Shown: piece by piece, positions 43,478-52,092 of the stretch | Layout: each line of letters opens with the position of its first letter | How positions within the stretch are numbered: the first letter of the stretch is position 1 | Source of the DNA: Deferribacterales bacterium Deferri_01 | Lineage (GTDB): Bacteria; Chrysiogenota; Deferribacteres; Deferribacterales; Geovibrionaceae | DNA: 64,000 nucleotides | NCBI GenBank assembly: GCA_001603805.1 | Contig: LUZY01000002.1 | Span: forward strand, 124,001-188,000 | Direction: 5' to 3' | Notes under the pieces: generated by a model | What the model was told of the DNA's origin: nothing | Databases searched by the model: none | Seen by the model: only the letters and a program-made list of their open reading frames with translations | Made by a program: the position numbers and the translations under genes

Positions 43478-44700
43478 TCATCTTCCGTACAGCCAAGGCA
43501 GATTCTTTCATCTGATTCTTTAAGATCTGCTCTCATGGATTCCCTTATATAGTCCATACCGTTATAGAACCCTTTCATCATTACGGAAAGAAGAAAACGC
43601 CCCTTGGGTGTAATAACGGCGTGACCGTTCTTTCTGCCTATCACACCCACAGCCCGAAGAGCATTGTATTCAAAAAACGGTTTGTAGGACGGCTCTCCCC
43701 GCAGACCGAACATCTCAACCATCATCCTGTACTGCTTGACGGAGTAAGACCCGAACCTTGTGCTTTTAACCACGGATGCCATACCAGCCGCTACACGGTC
43801 CGCATACTCCTTTAATGAAAATGAGTTAGCGTAAAGAGTACCGTTCAGAAAACTGAATGCACCGGAACCAAGCCCCACATATTCACTGTGGTCAACCACA
43901 TATTCATCTATAAATTCCTTCTGTTTCAATGCAAAAGCCCATGATGTGCGCTGGATGTAAGGTTCGTTCATGTTTTTCAGAATAAGCGAAAAAAGCTTTG
44001 CCTCATTCTCATTGGTTGATTTTCCGATCTGCTCTTTCAGTTTTTTTCCCACAAAAGGAGCATACATCAGCGGATAAAAAGTTGCCTGTTGAGGTCTGAG
44101 CTCACGCACTTTCAGTATATCATCGAGGAGTTCTTCCTCCGTTTGCCCCGGAAAGTTATACATCAGATCCACATTGACGATGGGGAAATGCTTCAATATC
44201 GCCTTAACCTTTTCAAACTGCTCCACACCTGTGCCGAACTTCTTTCTTCTGCCTATATTTTCCAGATATTTATCATTGAAAGTCTGTATACCAACAGAAA
44301 GACGGTCTATGCGCCCTTCTGTGTATCTCAGACTTTCCGGATCTATATGGTTAGGATCGCTCTCGCATGAAACTTCTGTTATGCCGAAAAGCTCCCTCGC
44401 CAGATCTATTGTTTTCGCAAGTTCATCAGGAAGGATAGAGGTTGTGCCTCCGCCGAAATAGACAGAATTAAAGCTGTAGCCCAGCCTTGCTGTCATCCTC
44501 ATTTCATCACGCAGAAGGCTGAAATAACGCCTTGCTGTCTCCTCATGAAATTTGAATCTGTGAAACGAGCAGTATGGACAAAGAGTAAGACAAAAAGGCA
44601 CATGAAGATAAAGAAGATAGTTTTTATTTCTGTCCGCAGGCGGTAGAACTGTTGCGCTTTCGTCAGAAAAACGGAGATAATATCTAACAGCCGCTTTCAT
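43474..44700 (-). CDS. HemN/HemW-like radical SAM protein
   Basis: About 408 residues from the ATG at 44700; the frame is open for a further 54 codons upstream without a convincing ribosome-binding site. The cluster site is PFCLTLCPYC (CX3CX2C) followed by YFGGGTTSILPD, SVGIQTFND and NVDLMYNFPGQTEEEL, the order seen in coproporphyrinogen III dehydrogenase-like proteins. Members act as oxygen-independent coproporphyrinogen oxidases or as haem chaperones (HemW). The divergent N-terminus and C-terminal part leave the role unclear. A haem link would suit the many cytochromes in this window. Confidence 0.82.
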   Translation of the reverse strand: MKAAVRYYLRFSDESATVLPPADRNKNYLLYLHVPFCLTLCPYCSFHRFKFHEETARRYFSLLRDEMRMTARLGYSFNSVYFGGGTTSILPDELAKTIDLARELFGITEVSCESDPNHIDPESLRYTEGRIDRLSVGIQTFNDKYLENIGRRKKFGTGVEQFEKVKAILKHFPIVNVDLMYNFPGQTEEELLDDILKVRELRPQQATFYPLMYAPFVGKKLKEQIGKSTNENEAKLFSLILKNMNEPYIQRTSWAFALKQKEFIDEYVVDHSEYVGLGSGAFSFLNGTLYANSFSLKEYADRVAAGMASVVKSTRFGSYSVKQYRMMVEMFGLRGEPSYKPFFEYNALRAVGVIGRKNGHAVITPKGRFLLSVMMKGFYNGMDYIRESMRADLKESDERICLGCTEDE

Positions 44701-44868
44701 TATAAGCCTTGCGGCTTTTGAGGAAAAGTCCCATCTGATCCCGTTCCGCCCTTCTGTTCCGTTTTCGGACGAGCGTGAGAATGAGCTTTCCCTAGGGAAT
44801 CCCGACAAAATACACCCCCACAAATGAATAGTGCCGTCCGACCAAGACGGCGTCAGTACCATTAACAG

Positions 44869-45642
44869 TTATACATGTTTAAAGAACATTTCGTAAAGAG
44901 TAAGCATTATCTCCACTAAGATTAATATAACAATATACCACTCGACCCTGAGAGAATGAGCATTGTGCTGAAGTCCGAGCTGCTTCTCCGTGGTGTCTGT
45001 CACCAGCTTAAGTTTCCTTTCCAGAGCCTTGCTGCGCTCTATTATCTCGTACTCGTCCTCAAGTTTGAGATAAAGTCTTTCCAGTTCGGGATGCTCCCAG
45101 AGGATTTCGGGCTTCTCATTCACCTCAACACCGCCTACCATTGTGTGCTGAATAAGCAGCGCAGAACCGATAGTGCTGACAAGCTCCCTGTAGGTGCGTG
45201 TTTTGCCCATACCGGACTTAAGGCGCATAGCAAGCGGCTCTATCTGTTGGAAAACCTCGGACATCGCAGCCTCATATCTGCCAAGCATAACGCTTTTTGC
45301 CAGTATATCCGCCATGGTAAGCACATGCTGGCGGGTAAGCTCGGTCACACGTACGTAGTCACCCTCAAACTTATCCTCATTTGAACCAGTCTGGATGAAC
45401 AGGCTTTCAGATTCCACCGAAGGATTGGGCTCATCAATAAACGGCTCAAGTTCAGAGAGAATATCGTTTTTTTCTTTATCACTCAGCCCCACAGTGACAA
45501 CAACGCCAAAACGGAATATAACCACCCACTGATCCTCTCCCAGACGGAAGCTCAACGGAAGATGAGAGGTCCGTTCGCCGATTTCGATTCCTTTTGTGCG
45601 TATTTTTTCGCTGACGGACATTGCCGTCATTATGAGTTGCAT
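44869..45642 (-). CDS. RMD1/YagE-family (DUF155) protein
   Basis: A 257-residue protein of the RMND1/YagE family. The N-terminal beta domain shows WVVIFRFGVVVTVGL, the central helical part KSVMLGRYEAAMSEVFQQIEPLA and ERKLKLVTDTTEKQLGLQHNAHSLRVEWYIVILILVEI, the latter leading into a single C-terminal membrane helix. Eukaryotic relatives act in mitochondria; the bacterial function is not known. The start follows AGGTG. It shares its upstream region with the divergent formate/nitrite channel gene. Confidence 0.83.
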   Translation of the reverse strand: MQLIMTAMSVSEKIRTKGIEIGERTSHLPLSFRLGEDQWVVIFRFGVVVTVGLSDKEKNDILSELEPFIDEPNPSVESESLFIQTGSNEDKFEGDYVRVTELTRQHVLTMADILAKSVMLGRYEAAMSEVFQQIEPLAMRLKSGMGKTRTYRELVSTIGSALLIQHTMVGGVEVNEKPEILWEHPELERLYLKLEDEYEIIERSKALERKLKLVTDTTEKQLGLQHNAHSLRVEWYIVILILVEIMLTLYEMFFKHV

Positions 45643-45767
45643 TTTTTCACCTGCCGATATAAAAACTACTTATATTATAGAATTATAGAACTTTCCCATA
45701 AACTAATCATCAGAATTTAACCGTTTTTACAAAAATAAAACAAATACAGACATATAACAGGTGGCGA

Positions 45768-46622
45768 ATGCGGAAATTCCTTACTCCTCCCGAAATTACC
45801 CAGACCATGCTCGAAGCATCCGCATCAAAATGCGCCATGCCCGCTGGAAAAGTGTTTGTACTTGCCCTTCTGGCGGGAGCATACATCGGCTTTGCCGCTC
45901 ATCTGGCAACTATGGTAACAACCGGCAGTTCGGAGTGGATAGGGGTTCAGCGTTTTCTTACGGGAGCTGTTTTCTCATTCGGTCTCATGCTTGCTGTGAT
46001 ACCCGGTTCGGAACTCTGGACAGGCAACACAATGATGATAGCCGGAGTCATGGACAGGCGTATCACCTTCGGCGCCATGATGCGGAACTGGGTTATTGTG
46101 TACATCGGCAATCTGGTCGGCGCTGTCCTTCTTGCTGCGCTGATTGTCAAAGGAACGGGGCTCACTGACGGACAGTTCGGAGCAACGGCAATCAAAATAG
46201 CCTACGCCAAAACCAACGAATCTGTTTACGGAATTCAGCATCAATATGCTTACTTCTTCCGTGGGCTTCTATGCAACTGGCTGGTGTGCCTCGCTATACT
46301 CATAGCCATGAGCGCACAGGATATAGCAGGAAAAATACTGGGAATCTTCTTTCCCATAATGGCATTCGTTGCCAGCGGATTTGAACATTCAGTGGCGAAT
46401 ATGTACTTTATCCCTGCGGGCATATTTGCTTCTGCATTCCCCGCAGCAGTATCTGCCGGCGGGTTTGAACCCGCATCGCTGGCAGCTCTCAACTGGGGCA
46501 CTATGTTCACCGGAAACATCATAGCCGTAACCCTCGGAAACCTTGTGGGCGGCGGAATCCTCACTGCGTGCGCCATGCTTTTCATATACGGCGGGAAAAA
46601 GCAGGAAAACGGCATCAAATAA
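45768..46622 (+). CDS. Formate/nitrite transporter (FocA/NirC family)
   Basis: A 284-residue channel with six membrane helices. Landmarks are GAYIGFAAHLA in helix 1, GSELWTGNTMM in the loop after helix 2 and FEHSVANMYFIPAG, which holds the pore histidine. It conducts formate, nitrite or similar monovalent anions across the inner membrane. The ATG follows AGGTGG. A nitrite role is attractive given the octahaem cytochrome 5 kb away, but the substrate cannot be assigned from sequence. Confidence 0.9.
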   Translation: MRKFLTPPEITQTMLEASASKCAMPAGKVFVLALLAGAYIGFAAHLATMVTTGSSEWIGVQRFLTGAVFSFGLMLAVIPGSELWTGNTMMIAGVMDRRITFGAMMRNWVIVYIGNLVGAVLLAALIVKGTGLTDGQFGATAIKIAYAKTNESVYGIQHQYAYFFRGLLCNWLVCLAILIAMSAQDIAGKILGIFFPIMAFVASGFEHSVANMYFIPAGIFASAFPAAVSAGGFEPASLAALNWGTMFTGNIIAVTLGNLVGGGILTACAMLFIYGGKKQENGIK

Positions 46623-46702
46623 ATATTGATTTGCTTATAAATAGGATTATAGTTTTATTTCGTCTGCCCGTGATATTTTCTGATACGGGAATGAGGTAGG
46701 CT

Positions 46703-47050
46703 TTGTTCCGCACGATTTTTCTTCTCATATTGTCCAATGTTTTCATGACTTACGCATGGTATGGTCATCTTAAGTCTCTCAGAGACAAACCTCTGATAAT
46801 AGCAATACTTGTCTCATGGGGCGTGGCTTTCTTTGAATACTGTCTTCAGGTTCCGGCAAACAGGCACGGCTTCGGCATATTATCCCTGCCTCAACTTAAG
46901 GTTATTCAGGAAATCATTACGATGGGTGTATTTGCTGTTTTTGCCGTGTGGTACATGAATATTCCTGTCACGCGTAATTTTTTCTACGCCTCCATGTGTC
47001 TGGTGGGTGCTGCGTTTTTCATATTCAGAGATGCAGTGGCAATTCCGTGA
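46703..47050 (+). CDS. Small DMT-like membrane protein (DUF486)
   Basis: A 115-residue protein with four membrane helices. The start is TTG at 46703, preceded by GAGGTAGG. The sequence (NVFMTYAWYGHL, VSWGVAFFEYCLQVPANRHG, LKVIQEIITMGVFAVFAVWY) is characteristic of DUF486, a half-size relative of DMT transporters that probably dimerises. Function is unknown. It lies 64 bases before the C39-like peptidase gene and may be the first gene of the amidoligase cluster. Confidence 0.85.
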   Translation: MFRTIFLLILSNVFMTYAWYGHLKSLRDKPLIIAILVSWGVAFFEYCLQVPANRHGFGILSLPQLKVIQEIITMGVFAVFAVWYMNIPVTRNFFYASMCLVGAAFFIFRDAVAIP

Positions 47051-47114
47051 AACCCTAACTTCCGCTTGATAATTTTCCGACATGGGTAAAACATATAATT
47101 ATGGATGAAAGCAT

Positions 47115-47840
47115 ATGAGCGCAAGCATGAACATAAGCATTCTTCCGCAGCCGGATGATACCTCCTGCGGCCCGACCTGTCTTCACGCTGTTTACAGCTA
47201 TTACGGTGAAGAAGTGGAGCTTTCAAAGCTCCGTGAAGAGATAGCCGAACTTGAGACCGGAGGAACCCTCGCCGTTGTTCTCGGTCTGCATGCCCTGAAA
47301 AGGGGATATAAAGTCACGATCTATTCATATAACCTTGTTGTTTTCGATCCAACATGGTTCCGTCTTCCGTCTGAGGGCATAATAAAAAAGCTGAAACAGC
47401 AGATGGAAGTGAAAACTGACCGTAAACTGCGCTATACTTCTAAAAAATATATAGAGTTTCTCACTCTCGGCGGTGAGCTTAAATTCGCAGACCTCTCCCC
47501 TGCACTGCTCCGCAGGTATCTGGACAGGCAGACTCCGGTGATAACGGCACTCAGCGCCACTTATCTTTACCGCAGCCCAAGAGAAATACCGGAAAACACC
47601 GACTATGACGACCTGAAGGGCGAACCCTCCGGACATTTTGTTGTCATAACCGGATATGACAAACCTGCAAAGAAAGTGAGTGTGGCAGACCCCATGCTGC
47701 CCAATCCGTTTATGAAAACAAACCGCTACAGCGTGAGGATGACTCATCTCATCAACTCCATTCTGCTGGGCGTACTGACATACGATGCCAAGCTTCTGGT
47801 TATCGAAAAAAATGAAAAAAATGGTGATGTGCAGAAATGA
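47115..47840 (+). CDS. C39-like cysteine peptidase of the amidoligase cluster
   Basis: A 241-residue papain-fold protein. The N-terminal motif QPDDTSCGPTCL has the oxyanion Gln12 and nucleophile Cys18 of C39-type peptidases; the catalytic His is in SGHFVVITGYD and the Asp in VADPML. There is no transporter domain or signal peptide, so it works in the cytoplasm. In related gene clusters such a peptidase accompanies RLAN-type ATP-grasp and GCS2 ligases and may process or transfer a peptide intermediate. The stop overlaps the ligase start by four bases. Confidence 0.82.
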   Translation: MSASMNISILPQPDDTSCGPTCLHAVYSYYGEEVELSKLREEIAELETGGTLAVVLGLHALKRGYKVTIYSYNLVVFDPTWFRLPSEGIIKKLKQQMEVKTDRKLRYTSKKYIEFLTLGGELKFADLSPALLRRYLDRQTPVITALSATYLYRSPREIPENTDYDDLKGEPSGHFVVITGYDKPAKKVSVADPMLPNPFMKTNRYSVRMTHLINSILLGVLTYDAKLLVIEKNEKNGDVQK

Positions 47841-49294
47841 CAAACCTTATAGTAGTTAACACACCTTCAGAATGGAAGTTTGATACCCCTGATGCGAGGG
47901 TGGTTTCCGCATGGAACTACCTTACCGACCCTGAATTCAACACAATGAAAAAAGCCAAAGTCTTCAACCTTTGCCGCTCCTACCAGTACCAGAGCTACGG
48001 GTACTATGTTTCGCTTCTGGCAGCGGCAAGGGGGCATATGCCTTACCCCAACGTAATGACGATTCAGGACTTCAAATCAAAAGCCTTCGCAAAGCTTATT
48101 TCAGATGAAATAGACGAGCTGATTCAGAAGAGCCTGCACCATCTCACATCAGAGAACTTCACCCTGAGCATATACTTCGGGCGTAACCTCGCCAAAAGAT
48201 ACGATAAGCTCAGTTCACGGCTTTTCGGCATGTTTGTGGCACCTATGGTGCGTGCTGATTTCATCAAGGTGAAGGAAAAGTGGATGATACACTCCATAGC
48301 GCCCATATCCATGAAACAGGTTCCCGAAGAGCATTTCGGTTTTGTGGAGCAGGCAGCCTGCGATTTCTTTGTCCGCACCCCCAGAGCCACACATAAAAAA
48401 AATTACCGTTTCGACCTCGCCATACTCACCAATGCTTCTGAAAAAACCCCGCCGTCTGACGATGTGGCTATTCAGCGTTTTATAAAAGCCGCAGAGAAGG
48501 AAGGAGTAAGCACAGAAATAATCAGCAAGGATGATTATAACAGGATACCTGAGTTTGACGCTCTCTTCATAAGAGAAACCACAAGCGTAAACCACCATAC
48601 CTACCGTTTTTCCCGCAAGGCAGAGACCGAAGGGCTGGTGGTTATAGATGACCCAACCTCAATCCTGAGATGCACAAACAAGGTTTATCTCTCTGAGCTG
48701 ATGCAGAAAAATAAAATACCTACACCCAAAACCACAATTCTGCACAGACATAACATGAACCACGCTAAAAAAGTGCTTCCTTTTCCCATAATTCTCAAAC
48801 AGCCTGACAGTTCATTCTCCCAAGGAGTTGTTAAGGTAAATGATGAAAAGGAATACAAGGAGGCTATGGAAAAACTCCTTGATAAATCAGCCCTTGTTGT
48901 TGCACAGGAGTTTATGCCCACAAGCTTTGACTGGCGAGTGGGAATAATAGGCGGAAAAGCGCTTTATGTCTGCCGCTACTTTATGCACGGAGACCACTGG
49001 CAGATTGTGGAATGTGACGAAAACGGACAGCTTCATAACGGAACCTTTGACACAATGCCTGTTGAGGATGCTCCTGCCGGTGCTGTTGAGCTTGCGCTGA
49101 AAGCAACCAAATGTATAGGCAACTCACTATACGGAGTGGACATAAAACAGGTCGGAAACAAGTTTTACGTAATTGAAGTAAACGACAATCCCAGCATTGA
49201 ATCAGACGTTGAAGACAATGTACTCGGCAAAAAGCTCTATGAAATAATCATAGGCGAATTTGTGAACAGGCTTGTTGCGAGGAAGGTAAAATAA
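47837..49294 (+). CDS. RimK-type ATP-grasp ligase with RLAN N-terminal domain
   Basis: A 485-residue ligase. Residues about 1-190 form the RLAN (RimK-like ATP-grasp N-terminal) domain with CRSYQYQSYGYYVSLLAAARGH. The ATP-grasp domain follows: LRCTNKVYLSELMQKNKIPTP, PIILKQPDSSFSQGV (ATP lysine and glycine-rich loop), DWRVGIIGGKALYVCRY and VIEVNDNPSIES (metal-binding Glu/Asn). Such enzymes form amide bonds between a carboxylate and an amino acid with ATP. Overlap with the peptidase gene and a two-base gap to the GCS2 gene indicate one transcript. Substrates are unknown. Confidence 0.88.
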   Translation: MTNLIVVNTPSEWKFDTPDARVVSAWNYLTDPEFNTMKKAKVFNLCRSYQYQSYGYYVSLLAAARGHMPYPNVMTIQDFKSKAFAKLISDEIDELIQKSLHHLTSENFTLSIYFGRNLAKRYDKLSSRLFGMFVAPMVRADFIKVKEKWMIHSIAPISMKQVPEEHFGFVEQAACDFFVRTPRATHKKNYRFDLAILTNASEKTPPSDDVAIQRFIKAAEKEGVSTEIISKDDYNRIPEFDALFIRETTSVNHHTYRFSRKAETEGLVVIDDPTSILRCTNKVYLSELMQKNKIPTPKTTILHRHNMNHAKKVLPFPIILKQPDSSFSQGVVKVNDEKEYKEAMEKLLDKSALVVAQEFMPTSFDWRVGIIGGKALYVCRYFMHGDHWQIVECDENGQLHNGTFDTMPVEDAPAGAVELALKATKCIGNSLYGVDIKQVGNKFYVIEVNDNPSIESDVEDNVLGKKLYEIIIGEFVNRLVARKVK

Positions 49295-49296
49295 AT

Positions 49297-50508
49297 ATGT
49301 ACGATCTATTTTCCGTCTGCGGAATTGAACTGGAATACATGATTGTATCAAAAAACGGACTGAGCGTACTGCCCGTATGCGATAAGATTCTCGAAGCGGC
49401 TGCGGGTGAAATCACCCAGAGCCTTGAGAGGGGAGCGGTCGGCTGGTCCAATGAGCTTGTACTTCATGTTATAGAGCTTAAAACAAACGGTCCGGCAAAA
49501 GATATCGCCGGGCTGGACAGCCTGTTCGCAGACAGCATAAGAGAGATCAACCGCATTTTAGAGCCCATGGGCGGAATGCTCATGCCTTCTGCCATGCACC
49601 CGTTTATGAATCCGGATACGGATATGCACCTCTGGAACCACGGCGACAGAGAAATATACGAAACCTACAACAGGATATTCAACTGCAAGGGGCACGGCTG
49701 GTCTAACCTCCAAAGCACGCACATCAATCTCCCCTTCTCATCAGACGGGGAATTCGGCAGGCTGCACGCCGCCATCAGGGTTCTTCTGCCTCTGATCCCT
49801 GCCCTTGCAGCAAGCTCACCCTTCAGAGAGGGAAGCCACACAGGCTGGCTTGACACAAGGATAGATACTTACAAAAACAACCAGAAAAAAATCCCTTCCA
49901 TAACCGGACAAGTTATACCTGAACAGTGTTTCTCGTGGGAAGCGTATGAAAAGGGCATTCTTGAGCCCATGTACCGTGACATAGCTCCATATGACCCTGA
50001 ATGTATATTGCAGGAGGAATGGCTTAACTCCAGAGGGGCAATAGCCAGATTTGACCGTAAAGCCATAGAGATACGCCTCATGGACATACAGGAATGCCCC
50101 AGAGCGGATCTTGGTGCTGTTTCGCTGATCACAGAAACCCTGAAAACCCTCGTTAAAGAAGACTGGAGTTCATATGAAGCCCAGAAGGACATGGATCAGT
50201 CCTACCTTGTTGACCTGCTCCGCAAATGCGCCAAAGACGCCCGCAATGTTGATATTGAACATGAAGGGTATCTGAGCCTTTTCGGTATAGAAGAAAAAAC
50301 CACCGCAGCAGAACTCCTCCAGAAACTTGCAGAAAGAATGCCCGAAACATCTAACTATAAGCAGGAGGCGCTTAAGCTCTGCTCCATAGATTCACTGGCG
50401 GAAAGAATAATGTCGCGTACGGGCAGCAGACCGTCACCTGACGTTTTGAAAGAGGTTTACGGTGAACTTGCTGTATGCCTTGCGGAAAACAGGTTCTTTG
50501 AACCGTGA
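49297..50508 (+). CDS. GCS2-type carboxylate-amine ligase
   Basis: A 403-residue glutamate-cysteine ligase family 2 protein. Seen are FSVCGIELEYMIV at the N-terminus (metal-binding Glu residues), SNELVLHVIELKT, STHINLPF, and RFDRKAIEIRLMDIQECP near residue 255. The fold is that of glutamine synthetase-type ligases, which activate a carboxylate as acyl phosphate and join it to an amine; gamma-glutamylcysteine is only one possible product. Here the neighbours point to a peptide-like metabolite. Its stop overlaps the next start (50505-50508). Confidence 0.85.
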   Translation: MYDLFSVCGIELEYMIVSKNGLSVLPVCDKILEAAAGEITQSLERGAVGWSNELVLHVIELKTNGPAKDIAGLDSLFADSIREINRILEPMGGMLMPSAMHPFMNPDTDMHLWNHGDREIYETYNRIFNCKGHGWSNLQSTHINLPFSSDGEFGRLHAAIRVLLPLIPALAASSPFREGSHTGWLDTRIDTYKNNQKKIPSITGQVIPEQCFSWEAYEKGILEPMYRDIAPYDPECILQEEWLNSRGAIARFDRKAIEIRLMDIQECPRADLGAVSLITETLKTLVKEDWSSYEAQKDMDQSYLVDLLRKCAKDARNVDIEHEGYLSLFGIEEKTTAAELLQKLAERMPETSNYKQEALKLCSIDSLAERIMSRTGSRPSPDVLKEVYGELAVCLAENRFFEP

Positions 50509-51176
50509 ACATAGTAATAACCTGCGAACATGCAAGCTTCGCCGTTCCTTATGAATATGTGAATCTGTTTCAAGGTGAGGAGGAAATACTTCTCACACAC
50601 AAAGGATGGGACGAAGGGGCAAAACACTCAGCAGAGGCTTTGGGCAGACTCATGGGCGTTACTCCGATTAACGGCGAGGTGAACCGTCTGCTTGTTGATC
50701 TCAACAGGTCAGAAGGGATCAGCGAGCTGTTCTCCGGGTATATCAAAACTGCTGAGGCAAAGCAGGCGATCCTTAATGAATATTATAAACCGTTCCGAAA
50801 TAAAGTTCTCATTGCCGTAAGCGCCGGAGTGCCAGTGCTTCATATCTCCGTCCACTCGTTCACCCCTGTTCTGGATGGGGAAATGCGTGAGGCGGAAATA
50901 GGCATCCTCTACGACCCTGACCGTGAGTCCGAAAAAACCTGCACCGGCATAATAATCGAATCCCTGAAAAATTTACCCTATAAGGTTATGGAAAACAGCC
51001 CATACGAAGGCAAAACAGACGGAACTGCCGCTTGGCTCCGCAAACTTATGCCCGATGGCAGATACACAGGCTTTGAAATCGAGCTGAATCAGAAACTTCT
51101 GACTGACGGCAGGTTTCCCCAGGAAATAACAGACGCCCTCTACTATGCATTCAAAAAAGCAGCAGAAGCTATTTAG
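50505..51176 (+). CDS. N-formylglutamate amidohydrolase-family protein
   Basis: A 223-residue zinc hydrolase with GTG start at 50505. The family plan is visible: VITCEHAS at the N-terminus (metal ligands near Glu/His), LLTHKGWDEGAKHSAEALG, VNRLLVDLNRS, and LHISVHSFTP in the centre. N-formylglutamate amidohydrolases cleave formyl or similar amides in histidine breakdown, but no hut genes are here, and this branch regularly accompanies RLAN/GCS2 clusters. It probably trims a product or intermediate of the ligases. Confidence 0.85.
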   Translation: MNIVITCEHASFAVPYEYVNLFQGEEEILLTHKGWDEGAKHSAEALGRLMGVTPINGEVNRLLVDLNRSEGISELFSGYIKTAEAKQAILNEYYKPFRNKVLIAVSAGVPVLHISVHSFTPVLDGEMREAEIGILYDPDRESEKTCTGIIIESLKNLPYKVMENSPYEGKTDGTAAWLRKLMPDGRYTGFEIELNQKLLTDGRFPQEITDALYYAFKKAAEAI

Positions 51177-51213
51177 CTGTTGCTTTTTATTTTTTTAGTG
51201 ATAATGTCCGCCG

Positions 51214-52092
51214 ATGAAGTTCAATTACCGTAATCCTCACTTGCTTATGCTCATTTACACTGTCCTCGTATCCGGCTCATTCCATATAGGTCATGTTCTT
51301 GTAAACTATATGGATTCCACTGTCCTTACCTTTGTGCGGTTTCTTATGGGCTCCATTCTCTTCGGAATATATGTTTTCCCCAGATATGAAGTTAAGTTCC
51401 CCTCAATGGGCGCTCTTGCAAGGTATTTTGCCATAAGCGCCAGCATGATATTCTACTTCTGGGCAATGTTTGAAGCACTGCGCTACACCACTCCCCTGAA
51501 TACAGGGATAACTTACACTGTCGTGCCTCTTTTTTCCGCTGTTTACGGTATTTTTCTGTTGAAGGAAAGAGTTTCCGCACGGAACTTTGCCGTTCTTCTC
51601 GCCGCCATGTTCGGTGCTGTCTGGGTAATAATAGACGGTTCACCTGCAAAGCTTATAGAGCTTGATTTTAATAAAGGAGATCTGATCTTCCTCGCTGGGT
51701 GTCTCTGCATAGGTCTTTATTCGCCGCTGTCAAAGCTGCTCCACAAAGGCGAGCCCATGCCTGTTCTCACTCTATGGACCATGATAACCGGTACGGTATG
51801 GCTGCTTCTTATAGCCAATGTGAAAATACTTGAAATAAATTACAACGTTCTTGATGCGGTTTTCTTTTCCGGCATGGCTTATATAACTGTTTTCGCCACC
51901 ATAGCCACATTTTTCATAGTACAGTATTCCAGCAAAAAACTTCCGGTGAGCAAGGTGATGAGCTATGTGTATCTGACGCCTGTGTTTATTATACTTATTC
52001 AGACACTTCTGGGAAAAGGTCTGCCCGATGCGGCAGTTATCCCCGGAATAGCAGCATCACTTGTCGCCACATTCTACTTTCTGCGCTCCTAA
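51214..52092 (+). CDS. EamA/DMT exporter at the end of the amidoligase cluster
   Basis: A 292-residue protein with ten membrane helices and two EamA repeats (the second starts GDLIFLAGCLCIGLYSPLSKLL). It follows the amidohydrolase gene by 37 bases on the same strand. EamA proteins export amino acids and related small molecules, so it is a good candidate exporter for the cluster's product; this is inference from position. Its end overlaps the convergent GGDEF gene by four bases. Confidence 0.87.
   Translation: MKFNYRNPHLLMLIYTVLVSGSFHIGHVLVNYMDSTVLTFVRFLMGSILFGIYVFPRYEVKFPSMGALARYFAISASMIFYFWAMFEALRYTTPLNTGITYTVVPLFSAVYGIFLLKERVSARNFAVLLAAMFGAVWVIIDGSPAKLIELDFNKGDLIFLAGCLCIGLYSPLSKLLHKGEPMPVLTLWTMITGTVWLLLIANVKILEINYNVLDAVFFSGMAYITVFATIATFFIVQYSSKKLPVSKVMSYVYLTPVFIILIQTLLGKGLPDAAVIPGIAASLVATFYFLRS

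Noticed and set aside
44701-44862. Longer N-terminus of the HemN-like protein
   Set aside because: The added 54 residues are low-complexity, lack a ribosome-binding site and do not resemble the family N-terminus.
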